From NCBI GenBank assembly GCA_944377405.1, contig CALWES010000008.1, positions 22,774 to 86,773 of the forward strand: DNA of 64,000 nucleotides, written 5' to 3'. Of the stretch, positions 28,895-37,209 are shown in pieces; the first letter of the stretch is position 1; each line of letters starts with the position of its first letter. Origin of the DNA: an uncultured Lachnospiraceae bacterium. Lineage in GTDB: Bacteria > Bacillota > Clostridia > Lachnospirales > Lachnospiraceae. The position numbers were made by a program, and so were the translations under genes. Under the pieces are notes generated by a model that ran no database searches, had not been told where the DNA came from, and was given only the letters and a program-made list of their open reading frames with translations.

Positions 28895-31351
28895 GTGAAT
28901 ACACCGCTTTCATGGATAAAGGATTATGTGCCGGGACTGTCCTGCACGGCACAGGAATACAGCGACAGGATGACCCTTACGGGTACCAAGGTAGAAGGCT
29001 ATAAAAAGCTGGACAAAAATCTGGAGAAGCTTGTGGTGGGAGAGGTGCTTTCCGTTGAAAAGCATCCCGACGCGGATAAGCTGGTGGTCTGCCAGGTAAA
29101 TGTGGGAACGGAAACGGTTCAGATCGTTACCGGAGCCCCCAACATTCCGGTGGGCTCAAAGGGCCAGTATGTACCGGTGGTGCTGGACGGCGGCAAGGTG
29201 GCGGGAGGCCACGACGGCGGTCCCCTGCCGGAGGAGGGAGTAAAGATCAAGGCAGGAAAGCTCCGGGGCGTTCCCTCCAACGGAATGATGTGCTCCATCG
29301 AGGAGCTGGGCTCCGACCACAATGCCTATCCCCTGGCACCGGAATCCGGGATCTATATCTTTGACGAGGCCCTGATCCGGGAGCTGGGATTAAAGCCCGG
29401 CGACAGCGCCGTGAAGGCCCTGGGCATGGACGACGTGGTGGTGGAGTATGAGATCACCTCAAACCGGGTGGACTGCTACGGCGTCATCGGTATCGCCAGG
29501 GAGGCTGCAGCCACCTTCGGGGAGAGCTTCCGGCTGCCGGAGGTAAAGGAAACAGGAAACAGTGAGGATATCAATGACTATCTGAAGGTACAGGTGGAGG
29601 ATACAAAGCTCTGCCCCCGTTACTGTGCAAGGATGGTAAAGAACATCCGCTTTGCCCCCTCCCCGGAATGGATGCAGAAGCGCCTTCGGAACAGCGGCAT
29701 CCGTCCCATCAATAACCTGGTGGATATCACGAACTTCGTCATGGAGGAGTATGGCCAGCCCATGCATGCCTACGACTATGACACCATTGCGGGTCATGAG
29801 ATCGTGGTAAAGTGCGCAGCGGACGGAGATGAGTTCGAGACCCTGGACGGCCAGGTACGGAAGCTGGATCATACCATGCTGATGATCAATGACGGAGAAA
29901 AGGCTGTGGGCCTTGCAGGTATCATGGGAGGCGAGAACTCCAAGATCACGGATCATGTACATACCGTCGTATTTGAAGCCGCTAACTTTGACGGCGTGAA
30001 TATCCGTCTGTCCGCAAAGAAGGCAGGACTCAGGACGGATGCATCCTCCATTTTTGAGAAGGGCCTGGATCCCAACAACGCGGAGGCAGCTATCAACCGG
30101 GCCTGCCAGCTGGTAGAGGAGCTGGGCTGCGGCGAAGTGGTGGGAGGCATGATCGATGTCTATCCCGTAAAGGATGAGCCCGTCCGGGTGGCCTTTGAGC
30201 CGGAGCGGATCAACAGCCTGCTGGGAACGGATATCTCCCCGGAGGAGATGAAGGCCATTTTCCGGAAGCTGGATCTGGGCTTTGACGAGGATACCCAGGA
30301 GGTGGTGGTCCCCACCTTCCGCAGAGATCTGCACTGCATGGCGGACCTGGCGGAGGAGGTACTGCGCTTCCACGGATACGATACCATCGAGAGCACTCTG
30401 CCCGTAGGAGAAGCTACCACCGGTAAGCTGTCCTACAAGCTCCGGATCGATCAGGTGGCCAGAAACATCGCAGAGTTCGCAGGCTTCTCCCATGCTATGA
30501 CTTATGCCTTTGAGAGCCCAAAGGTATACGACAAGCTGCTGATCCCGGAGGATTCTTCCCTTCGGAAGGCCATCGTGATCCAGAATCCTCTGGGAGAGGA
30601 TTTCTCCATCATGCGGACCCAGTCCCTGAATGCGATCCTCACCTCCCTGAGCCTGAACTATAACCGCAGGAATCCGGACGTAAGGCTTTATGATCTGTCC
30701 AATATCTACATCCCCAAGAGCCTGCCCCTTACAGAGCTTCCGGAGGAACGGGAGCAGCTGACCCTGGGAGCCTATGGCGAGGGTATGGATTTCTATGTCA
30801 TGAAGGGCGTCATCGAGGAGCTCTTCGAGCACATCGGCATGCAGGATAAGGTGCACTACGAGCCCTCCTGCGACAGACCCTATCTCCATCCCGGAAGAAA
30901 GGCAGATATCCTTTACCAGGGACAGACCGTAGGATACCTGGGAGAGGTACACCCCGAGGTATGCGGCAACTATGACTTCAAGGAAGGCGTCCGGGTCTAT
31001 GTGGCAGTGCTGGATATGCCGGCAGTGATCCCATTTACCGGTTTTGACAGACATTATGAGGGCATCGCCAAGTATCCCGCAACCACCAGAGACATCTCCA
31101 TGCTGGTACCCAAGACCGTCCTTGTGGGACAGATCGAGGACCTGCTGGCTCAGCGGGGCGGCAAGATCCTGGAGAGCTATAAGCTTTTTGATATCTATGA
31201 GGGATCCCAGGTACAGGAGGGCTACAAGTCCGTTGCCTACAGCCTGAGCTTCCGGGCAAAGGACCGGACCCTTACGGACGAAGAGGTAGGAGCAGCCATG
31301 AAGAAGATCCTTCAGGGACTCTCCGGACTTGGCATCGAGCTTAGGAGCTGA
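28895..31351 (+). CDS. pheT: Phenylalanyl-tRNA synthetase beta subunit
   Basis: 818 residues, starting with GTG behind a strong GGGAGGAG site. Domains in order: an N-terminal segment, an EMAP-type tRNA-binding domain (about 40-155), the B3/B4 editing domain (about 210-390), B5 (about 410-480), the inactive synthetase-like core, and the C-terminal ferredoxin-fold anticodon-binding domain, ending in a GIELRS tail. It binds tRNA-Phe and edits mischarged Tyr-tRNA. It shares its transcript with pheS. Confidence 0.97.
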   Translation: MNTPLSWIKDYVPGLSCTAQEYSDRMTLTGTKVEGYKKLDKNLEKLVVGEVLSVEKHPDADKLVVCQVNVGTETVQIVTGAPNIPVGSKGQYVPVVLDGGKVAGGHDGGPLPEEGVKIKAGKLRGVPSNGMMCSIEELGSDHNAYPLAPESGIYIFDEALIRELGLKPGDSAVKALGMDDVVVEYEITSNRVDCYGVIGIAREAAATFGESFRLPEVKETGNSEDINDYLKVQVEDTKLCPRYCARMVKNIRFAPSPEWMQKRLRNSGIRPINNLVDITNFVMEEYGQPMHAYDYDTIAGHEIVVKCAADGDEFETLDGQVRKLDHTMLMINDGEKAVGLAGIMGGENSKITDHVHTVVFEAANFDGVNIRLSAKKAGLRTDASSIFEKGLDPNNAEAAINRACQLVEELGCGEVVGGMIDVYPVKDEPVRVAFEPERINSLLGTDISPEEMKAIFRKLDLGFDEDTQEVVVPTFRRDLHCMADLAEEVLRFHGYDTIESTLPVGEATTGKLSYKLRIDQVARNIAEFAGFSHAMTYAFESPKVYDKLLIPEDSSLRKAIVIQNPLGEDFSIMRTQSLNAILTSLSLNYNRRNPDVRLYDLSNIYIPKSLPLTELPEEREQLTLGAYGEGMDFYVMKGVIEELFEHIGMQDKVHYEPSCDRPYLHPGRKADILYQGQTVGYLGEVHPEVCGNYDFKEGVRVYVAVLDMPAVIPFTGFDRHYEGIAKYPATTRDISMLVPKTVLVGQIEDLLAQRGGKILESYKLFDIYEGSQVQEGYKSVAYSLSFRAKDRTLTDEEVGAAMKKILQGLSGLGIELRS

Positions 31352-31445
31352 TCCTGAGAAAGGAAAAAGAATTGCCGGAAGGCTGAAAGGAGGGACCGGG
31401 CCCAAACGTATATATGGCAAAAGAAAGCTTACGGAGGGTAAGAAC

Positions 31446-32216
31446 ATGATGAAGAAAAAAGCAGCAATGCTCTGTGCAGCGGTCCTTATGGCAGCAGGGA
31501 TCCTGACGGCCTGCGGCGGCACCGGCCCCCAGGCTGTCCAGAGCGGCAGCCAGAACGGCCTGACCCAGACCGCCAACGTGATCTCCGCCACGGGAGAGGG
31601 AAAGGTCCAGGTAACGCCGGATATGGCGGAGCTTGCCATGAGCATCACCACGGAAGGGGAGGATGCGGAGACGGTACGGGACCAGAACCGGGAGCGCTAC
31701 AACCAGGTGGTGGCCTTCCTGCAGGAACGGGGCATTGAGGAGAAGTCCATCGCCACTACGGATGTGTACCTGAATCCCCAGTATGACTGGAGCGGGAACA
31801 CCCAGACCCTGGTGGGCTATACCATGGAGACGGATATCCAGGTATCGGATATCCCCCTGGAGGAGCTGGGAAGTCTCATGGACGAGGCCGTGTCCCAGGG
31901 GATCAACGGGATCCGTTCCGTCAGCTACCTTTCCTCCCAGTTTGACGAAAAATACAACGAAGCCCTGACCCTGGCGGTGGAGCATGCAAGGAGCAAGGCC
32001 GAGGCCATGGCCAAGGCGGGAGGCGTAAGCCTCGGAGGTCTGGTGAACGTTACGGAGTACGGCGGAAACACCGCAGCCAGATATACAAAGAGCCTGTCCA
32101 ATACCATGGCGGCAGGAGCAGCCATGGAGGAGGCAGCCATGGACACAGGCATGAACATCATGCCGGGAGAACTGACGGTGGAGGCGAACATCAATGCGGC
32201 CTTTGCCGTAGAGTAA
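31446..32216 (+). CDS. SIMPL domain (DUF541) lipoprotein
   Basis: 256 residues. A lysine-rich start, hydrophobic helix and ILTAC lipobox (Cys23) mark a lipoprotein on the outer face of the membrane. The rest is one SIMPL domain opening with ISATGEGKVQVTPDMAEL and a repeated mixed alpha/beta pattern to the end. Bacterial SIMPL proteins are linked to oxidative stress and envelope homeostasis, without a settled activity. The ATG at 31446 follows GGAGGG; a second ATG follows immediately. A strong hairpin ends the unit at 32243. Confidence 0.88.
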   Translation: MMKKKAAMLCAAVLMAAGILTACGGTGPQAVQSGSQNGLTQTANVISATGEGKVQVTPDMAELAMSITTEGEDAETVRDQNRERYNQVVAFLQERGIEEKSIATTDVYLNPQYDWSGNTQTLVGYTMETDIQVSDIPLEELGSLMDEAVSQGINGIRSVSYLSSQFDEKYNEALTLAVEHARSKAEAMAKAGGVSLGGLVNVTEYGGNTAARYTKSLSNTMAAGAAMEEAAMDTGMNIMPGELTVEANINAAFAVE

Positions 32217-32220
32217 AACG

Positions 32221-32296
32221 CAGAAACGATCAAAAACACAAAAGCGGCAGGACTGCCGGAGCCTGGAAAAGGCCGGCGGTCCTGCCGCTGTTTCTG
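32221..32296. terminator. Large hairpin terminator between convergent genes
   Basis: AGCGGCAGGAC (32243-32253) pairs with GTCCTGCCGCT (32279-32289), and an outer CAGAAAC (32221-32227) with GTTTCTG (32290-32296). On the minus strand (hprK) the stem is followed by T-rich TTTTGTGTTTTTG, a fair terminator; on the plus strand the T-run is short. Confidence 0.72.
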
Positions 32297-32350
32297 CGCG
32301 CTCTGGGGCGCGATGTTTTTATGGAGTTATGCTTCGGAGAGCTGCCCGGA

Positions 32351-33280
32351 TCAGGCCTTTCCGATATTGGCGTTTACCCGCTGGAAGAGCTCCGTGGCGG
32401 CATTGTGCCCCATCTTCTTCGCCCTGTTGTTGACGGCGGCGCACTCTACGATGATGGCCAGGTTCCGGCCCGGACGGATGGGGATCTCATGGCAGATGAT
32501 CTGATTGCCCAGGAAATCCGTGTAGTGGTCCGTAAGCCCCAGACGGTCGTATTCCTTGTTCTTGTCCCATTCCTCCAGCTTGATGACCATGTCGATCTGC
32601 TGGGTGTCCTTGACGGACTCGAAGCCGAAGAGGTTCTTGATGTTGATGATGCCGATGCCCCGAAGCTCGATGAAGTTCTTGGTCACCTCCGGAGCGGAGC
32701 CGATGAGGGTATCGTCGGACACCTTGCGGATCTCCACCACGTCGTCCGTTACCAGACGGTGGCCCCGCTTTACAAGCTCCAGAGCGGCCTCGGACTTACC
32801 TACGCCGGAGTCGCCCATGATCAGGACGCCCTCGCCGTAAACATCCACCAGAACGCCGTGGATGCTGATGCAGGGAGCCAGCTTCACCTTGAGCCAGCGG
32901 ACCATCTCACTGGAAAGGTCAGAGGTGGTCTTCTGAGAGACCAGGCAGGGGATCCCCCGCTCGGCACAGATGGACAGCACATAATCCGCCGGCTGGTAGG
33001 ACCTGGAGAAGACCAGGCAGGGGATGTTGTAGGACAGGAGCTTTTCAAAGCGCATCCTGGCCAGTTCATCGTCCATGCCGTCGATGTATTCCTGCTCCAC
33101 ATAGCCGATGATCTGGACGCGGCTGTCGTCGAAGTGATCAAAAAAGCCTGTCAGCTGAAGGGCCGGACGGTTCACATCGTAGAACTCGATGGACCTGGCT
33201 GTAAGATCGATGTCCGGCGTCAGATTGGAAAGACCCATTTTTTCCGCCAGCTCGCTGACGGGAACTGTTCCGTTTACCAT
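32351..33280 (-). CDS. hprK: HPr kinase/phosphorylase
   Basis: 309 residues. The N-terminal domain (1-130) leads to the kinase core with His141, the Walker A loop GDSGVGKS (156-163), and the signature ELRGIGIINI (about 208-217). It phosphorylates Ser46 of HPr and Crh when fructose 1,6-bisphosphate and ATP are high, and reverses this with phosphate, driving carbon catabolite repression. A Crh-like target with intact Ser46 is encoded nearby at 36876. An AAAGGA site precedes the ATG. The gene is divergent from murI, with tightly packed promoters. Confidence 0.97.
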   Translation of the reverse strand: MVNGTVPVSELAEKMGLSNLTPDIDLTARSIEFYDVNRPALQLTGFFDHFDDSRVQIIGYVEQEYIDGMDDELARMRFEKLLSYNIPCLVFSRSYQPADYVLSICAERGIPCLVSQKTTSDLSSEMVRWLKVKLAPCISIHGVLVDVYGEGVLIMGDSGVGKSEAALELVKRGHRLVTDDVVEIRKVSDDTLIGSAPEVTKNFIELRGIGIINIKNLFGFESVKDTQQIDMVIKLEEWDKNKEYDRLGLTDHYTDFLGNQIICHEIPIRPGRNLAIIVECAAVNNRAKKMGHNAATELFQRVNANIGKA

Positions 33281-33328
33281 AGCAGTATCCTTTCTGGAGA
33301 ACGATCCGATTTAAATTCGATTAGGACC

Positions 33329-33357
33329 ATTATATCATCAATGGGGGAGCAGGAAAA
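33329..33357 (-). promoter_or_regulatory. Promoter of hprK
   Basis: On the minus strand, a perfect TATAAT (33334-33329) behind a 17-bp spacer and a weak -35 box TTTTCC (33357-33352). It lies 8 bases from the murI -35 box, so the two polymerases probably exclude each other. Confidence 0.55.
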
Positions 33358-33364
33358 GAGCAAA

Positions 33365-33393
33365 TTGTCAAGGCCCAAGCTTTGTGCTATAAT
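33365..33393 (+). promoter_or_regulatory. Promoter of murI, predicted leaderless
   Basis: TTGTCA (33365-33370), 17-bp spacer, TGC-TATAAT (-10 at 33388-33393). Only seven bases separate the -10 box from the murI ATG, so the transcript should begin at or one base before the start codon. Confidence 0.7.
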
Positions 33394-33400
33394 CGGGGCG

Positions 33401-34234
33401 ATGAAAAAAAGGCAGCTGAAAAAAGAAGATCCCATAGCCATTATGGACTCCGGACTGGGAGGAATATCCGTCCTGCGGCAGATGAAAAAGGTCATGCCCC
33501 TGGAGGATTACCTCTATTTCGGAGATTCTGTTCATGCGCCCTATGGGGAGCGCCCTCCGGAGGAGATCATTGCCCTCTGTGAGGAGAACACGGAGATGCT
33601 CCTTGAGCGGGGCGCAAAGTGTATCGTCATCGCCTGCAACACGGCCACAAGCGCTGCCGCAGAGGCCCTCAGGAGCCGTTATCCGGAGATCCCGGTGATC
33701 GGCATGGAGCCTGCGGTAAAGCCTGCGGCAAAAAGCGGGGGCCATCCCAGGGTACTGGTGCTGGCCACCCCCATCACCATCCGGGGAGACCGGCTCCATC
33801 ATCTGGTGGAGAATTTTGACGGGGAGGCGGACTTTACCCTTCTGGAGGCGCCGGGGATCGTGCGCTTTGTGGAGGCGGGGATCTGCGATGCAAACCCGGA
33901 GGAGCCTCTTATGGAATATCTGAGAGAGCTGCTTTCCCCCTATTCCATGCAGGCCGACGGAAGGATCCCGGAGCATGTGGACGGGGTCGTGCTGGGCTGC
34001 ACCCATTTCCCCTTTGTAAAGGAGAGCATAGGAAGGACCCTGGGCTATCCGGTCCACATCTTCGACGGCGCGAAGGGAACGGCCCTCTGGACCAGAAAGC
34101 GCCTTTCGGATCTGGGGCTCCTTCGGGAGGAAAATTCCCATCCCGGGATCGCGCTTATGAATTCGGACAGGGAGAAGCTTCCCACAGCCAGACTGCTCTT
34201 ATCCCTTCCCATGGAGGAGACGGAGGAGAGCTGA
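33401..34234 (+). CDS. murI: Glutamate racemase
   Basis: 277 residues. It makes D-glutamate for peptidoglycan. The two catalytic cysteines lie in IACNTATSA (near 81) and LGCTHFPF (near 200), with the Asp of AIMDSGLGG near the start. The open frame continues 360 codons upstream, but that part is antisense to hprK and is not counted. The ATG at 33401 has no proper ribosome site and sits seven bases after the -10 box, suggesting leaderless initiation. murB follows in the same direction. Confidence 0.93.
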   Translation: MKKRQLKKEDPIAIMDSGLGGISVLRQMKKVMPLEDYLYFGDSVHAPYGERPPEEIIALCEENTEMLLERGAKCIVIACNTATSAAAEALRSRYPEIPVIGMEPAVKPAAKSGGHPRVLVLATPITIRGDRLHHLVENFDGEADFTLLEAPGIVRFVEAGICDANPEEPLMEYLRELLSPYSMQADGRIPEHVDGVVLGCTHFPFVKESIGRTLGYPVHIFDGAKGTALWTRKRLSDLGLLREENSHPGIALMNSDREKLPTARLLLSLPMEETEES

Positions 34235-34285
34235 GACATAGGAAGGGCCGGAGGAGATCCCGGTCTGCCAGATCAGGAGTCTTAT

Positions 34286-35239
34286 ATGAATATCAACAAT
34301 ATCAGAAAAATCATCAGGGCGGGACGGATCCTGGAGCAGGAGCCCATGAGCCGGCATACCAGCTTCCGGGTGGGAGGCCCTGCCAGATATTTTATTACAC
34401 CTGCAAACAAAAAGGAGCTTTCCGGGCTCCTGCGCTATCTGAACGGAAACGGACTTCCCTATTTCATCCTGGGGAACGGATCCAATCTGCTGGTGTCCGA
34501 CAGAGGATACGAGGGGACCGTCATCGACCTTGGAAAAAATGACGGAACGGAGTTTACCCTTCTGGGCATCGACGACGGAACGGATCCCTCCACGGAGTGC
34601 AAAGAAGGAGAGATCCTTTTTGACGCCGGGGCAGGCTGTCTGATGTCCGCCATCGGAAGCTTCGCAAAGCGCTTCGGGGCAGCGGGCTTCGAGGCCCTTT
34701 CCGGCATCCCCGGCTGTATCGGGGGCGCCTGCATCATGAATGCGGGAGCCTACGGCAGCGAGATGAAGGAGGTGCTCCGCTCCGTGGAGGTGGTGACGCC
34801 CAGGGGAGAGATCCTGCAGCTTCCCGCCTCAGAGCTGGATCTGGGCTATCGCCATTCCAATCTGCAGGACCGGGGCTACGTGGTGGCCCGGGCGGTGCTT
34901 TCCCTGAGAAAGGGGGACCCGGAGGAGATCGGAAGGGCCATGGAGGACTTCACCCGCCGCAGGAAGGAAAAGCAGCCGCTGGAATATCCCTCCGCAGGCT
35001 CTACCTTCAAACGGCCGGAGGGGGCCTTTGCAGGCCAGCTCATCGAGGAAGCAGGCCTTCGGGGCTACCGGATCGGAGGGGCAGCGGTGAGCGAGAAACA
35101 CTGCGGTTTTCTGATCAATCAGGACCAGGCAACGGCGGAGGACATCTACCGTCTCATGGGATACGTACAGGAAAAGGTGTTCGAGCATTCCGGCATCCGT
35201 CTGGAGCCGGAGGTCCGGATGCTGGGACAGTTTGCATAA
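34286..35239 (+). CDS. murB: UDP-N-acetylenolpyruvoylglucosamine reductase
   Basis: 317 residues. It reduces the enolpyruvyl group with NADPH to give UDP-MurNAc. The FAD-binding part has NTSFRVGG-like HTSFRVGGPARYF and GNGSNLLVSD; the active-site serine lies in YPSAGSTFKRP (near 241), and the substrate loop is AGLRGYRIGGAAVSEKHCGFLIN. It lacks the insert of type I enzymes, as usual in Bacillota. An AGGAG site precedes the ATG. The order murB, rapZ, whiA, crh-like is conserved in related bacteria. Confidence 0.96.
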   Translation: MNINNIRKIIRAGRILEQEPMSRHTSFRVGGPARYFITPANKKELSGLLRYLNGNGLPYFILGNGSNLLVSDRGYEGTVIDLGKNDGTEFTLLGIDDGTDPSTECKEGEILFDAGAGCLMSAIGSFAKRFGAAGFEALSGIPGCIGGACIMNAGAYGSEMKEVLRSVEVVTPRGEILQLPASELDLGYRHSNLQDRGYVVARAVLSLRKGDPEEIGRAMEDFTRRRKEKQPLEYPSAGSTFKRPEGAFAGQLIEEAGLRGYRIGGAAVSEKHCGFLINQDQATAEDIYRLMGYVQEKVFEHSGIRLEPEVRMLGQFA

Positions 35240-35260
35240 CAGACCGGAAGGAGGTCCCAC

Positions 35261-36121
35261 ATGAAGCTGATCATCCTCACAGGCATGTCAGGAGCAGGAA
35301 AAACAGTAGCCATCAAGCAGATGGAGGATATGGGATATTACTGCGTGGATAATCTGCCCGTATCCCTCCTTCCCCAGTTTGCGGAGCTTCTGTCCCGCTC
35401 AGGGGAACACTATCAGCGTGTGGCCATCGGCATCGACATCCGCAGCGGAGACGAGCTGCCGAAGCTCAAGGACATTCTGGAGGACTGGGACCGGAACGGC
35501 CAGGCCTACGAGATCGTATTTCTGGAGGCCTCCGACAACGTGATCCTGAAGCGCTTCAAGGAGACCAGAAGGAGCCATCCCTTAAATCCCGGAGGTCGGA
35601 TCGAGGACGGCATCCGTCTGGAACGCCAGAGACTTTCCTGGCTGAAGCAGAAATCAAAATATATCCTGGATACCTCCAAGCTTCTTACCAGGGAGCTGAA
35701 GGAACAGCTGGAGCGGATCTACAGCGGAGAGGAGGACTTCCGGAACCTGTATGTCACGATCCTTTCCTTCGGATTTAAATACGGAATCCCGGAGGACGCG
35801 GACCTGGTATTCGACGTCCGTTTCCTGCCAAACCCCTATTACGTGGAGGAGCTGAGGCCCATGACCGGCCTCACAAAGGAGGTCCGGGAGTATGTGATGC
35901 AGGGGGCGGATGGAACCCTCTTCCTGGAGAAGCTCTTTGACCTTGTGGACTTCCTCCTTCCCCGGTACATCAATGAGGGGAAAAACCAGCTGGTGATCGC
36001 CGTGGGCTGTACCGGAGGAAAGCACCGCTCTGTGACTGTGGCGGAGGCTCTTTACGGTCATATCCGGGAAAACCGGGGCCTTGGGATCCGCATCGAACAC
36101 CGGGATATCGAAAAAGCATAA
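35261..36121 (+). CDS. rapZ: RapZ/YvcJ family nucleotide-binding protein
   Basis: 286 residues. A Walker A loop GMSGAGKT (8-15) opens the kinase-like N-terminal domain; the C-terminal domain has VGCTGGKHRSVT (near 247-258). In E. coli RapZ guides RNase E to the GlmZ RNA; in B. subtilis YvcJ hydrolyses GTP and affects competence. The role here is inferred from the neighbours murB, whiA and the Crh-like gene. A strong GGAAGGAGG site precedes the ATG. The usual next gene, yvcK, is missing. Confidence 0.94.
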   Translation: MKLIILTGMSGAGKTVAIKQMEDMGYYCVDNLPVSLLPQFAELLSRSGEHYQRVAIGIDIRSGDELPKLKDILEDWDRNGQAYEIVFLEASDNVILKRFKETRRSHPLNPGGRIEDGIRLERQRLSWLKQKSKYILDTSKLLTRELKEQLERIYSGEEDFRNLYVTILSFGFKYGIPEDADLVFDVRFLPNPYYVEELRPMTGLTKEVREYVMQGADGTLFLEKLFDLVDFLLPRYINEGKNQLVIAVGCTGGKHRSVTVAEALYGHIRENRGLGIRIEHRDIEKA

Positions 36122-36135
36122 AAGGCAATATGTTT

Positions 36136-36163
36136 TTTGCATTATTTGCAGTACATTTATAAA
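36136..36163 (+). promoter_or_regulatory. Possible promoter before whiA
   Basis: TTTGCA (36136-36141), 16-bp spacer, TATAAA (36158-36163). The 78-base gap is strikingly AT-rich compared with its surroundings. Confidence 0.4.
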
Positions 36164-36199
36164 ACTTTACTGAATTTCGAAACAGGGACACATTGGTAT

Positions 36200-36874
36200 A
36201 TGTCATTTTCATCAGAAGTCAGGGAAGAAGTCAAAAAAAAGAGCTTTACAATTAAAAACAGCCATAGTAAAATCACGAAGGAAAACGGTTCCGATTATAA
36301 GAAGGAATTTTTAAAGATCAATTTTATCTACTTTGGCTCCATTTCGGACCCGGAGCGCTTCTATCACATGGAATTTGTCTATGACTCTATGGAGGAAGCG
36401 GAGGGGATCCGGGACCTGATCCGGGAGTTCGGCATCCAGGCCGGACTGATCGAACGGAAAGGGAAGTTTGTCGTCTATCTGAAGGACAGTGAGGATATCT
36501 TCAATATGCTCAGTATCCTGGGAGCCCATGAAGCGCTGATGAAGTTTGAAAATGTCCGAATCCTGAAAGGGATGCGGGAGGACGTTCAGCGGAAGGTCAA
36601 CTGTGAGACCGCCAACCTTCAGAAAACCGTATCTGCTTCGGTCCGTCAGACCGAGGATATCCAGTACATAAGGGATCATCTGGGCCTTTCCCAGCTTCCG
36701 GAGCCTCTCAGAGAGGCAGCGGAGTTCCGGCTCTCCAACCCCCAGGCCACCCTGCGGGAGCTTGCAGAGGCGATGAAGCCGCCCATCAGCCGGTCCGGAG
36801 CGAATCACAGGCTCAGAAAGCTTTCACAGATCGCGGATGATCTGCGCCTTAAAGAAATGAGGAGGACAGAGTAG
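36200..36874 (+). CDS. whiA: WhiA-type DNA-binding protein with shortened N-terminal domain
   Basis: 224 residues against about 310-316 for the family. The first residues, MSFSSEVREEV, match the canonical start. The sequence then passes through a lysine-rich, AT-rich linker straight into FLKINFIYFGSISDPERFYHMEF, which aligns with the second LAGLIDADG-like repeat (RGAFLAGGSVNNP in B. subtilis). About 100 residues, including the first repeat, are therefore missing. The C-terminal part is well kept: GAHEALMKFENVRI, VNCETANLQKT, and the helix-turn-helix ending in SGANHRLRKL. WhiA affects cell division and chromosome segregation. The gap before it is too small to hold the missing part. It is followed by the Crh-like gene after one base. 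Confidence 0.88.
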   Translation: MSFSSEVREEVKKKSFTIKNSHSKITKENGSDYKKEFLKINFIYFGSISDPERFYHMEFVYDSMEEAEGIRDLIREFGIQAGLIERKGKFVVYLKDSEDIFNMLSILGAHEALMKFENVRILKGMREDVQRKVNCETANLQKTVSASVRQTEDIQYIRDHLGLSQLPEPLREAAEFRLSNPQATLRELAEAMKPPISRSGANHRLRKLSQIADDLRLKEMRRTE

Positions 36875-36875
36875 T

Positions 36876-37130
36876 ATGACAAAAGAAACCGTTATCGTAG
36901 GGCTTCCCAGGGGAATGGAATCCAGACCCGTAGCGATTCTGGTACAGATCGCGAGCCAGTATCAGGCGAAGATCTACCTGGAGTGCGGAAACCGGAGAGT
37001 CAACGCAAAGAGCATCATGGGCATGATGACTCTGGGACTGGATAAGGGTGACGAGATCACCGTTGAAGCGGACGGTGATGATGAGGCCAACGCCATCGGT
37101 GAGCTGACGGCCTATCTGAAAAATGCATAA
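36876..37130 (+). CDS. crh: Crh-like HPr family protein (Glu15, Ser46)
   Basis: 84 residues with the HPr fold. In PTS HPr, His15 lies in GxHARP; here the segment is GMESRP, so residue 15 is Glu and PEP-dependent phosphotransfer is ruled out. Arg17 remains. The regulatory site is intact: VNAKSIMG, with Ser46 exactly in register, very close to B. subtilis Crh (Gln15). I infer a catabolite-repression cofactor phosphorylated by HprK, whose gene is 3.6 kb upstream, and not a sugar transport protein. A GAGGAGG site inside the end of whiA serves it, and its place after whiA is that of crh in B. subtilis. Confidence 0.88.
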   Translation: MTKETVIVGLPRGMESRPVAILVQIASQYQAKIYLECGNRRVNAKSIMGMMTLGLDKGDEITVEADGDDEANAIGELTAYLKNA

Positions 37131-37132
37131 GG

Positions 37133-37194
37133 GATCCGGCATCGGATCTTTCACGAACTGAAACGGGGGCCTCTTGGGTTTCCGTTTTCTTTTA
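37133..37194 (+). terminator. Hairpins between the Crh-like gene and dnaE
   Basis: GATCCG (37133-37138) pairs with CGGATC (37143-37148). A second stem, AAACGG (37161-37166) with CCGTTT (37182-37187), is followed by a T-rich run up to 37194, only 15 bases before dnaE. The second has the form of an intrinsic terminator or attenuator. No separate dnaE promoter fits after it. Confidence 0.45.
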
Positions 37195-37209
37195 TTCACA
37201 GGATCGTTT

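Noticed and set aside
29459..31651. 730-codon open frame opposite pheT and the SIMPL gene
   Set aside because: It spans two real genes on the other strand and has no recognisable domain.
32321..33400. Upstream extension of the murI frame by 360 codons
   Set aside because: This part is antisense to hprK and has no homology-like features; murI proper starts at 33401.
37174..37209. Longer dnaE start from an in-frame TTG
   Set aside because: It would add residues absent from the family and begins inside a terminator-like hairpin; the ATG at 37210 gives the standard start.
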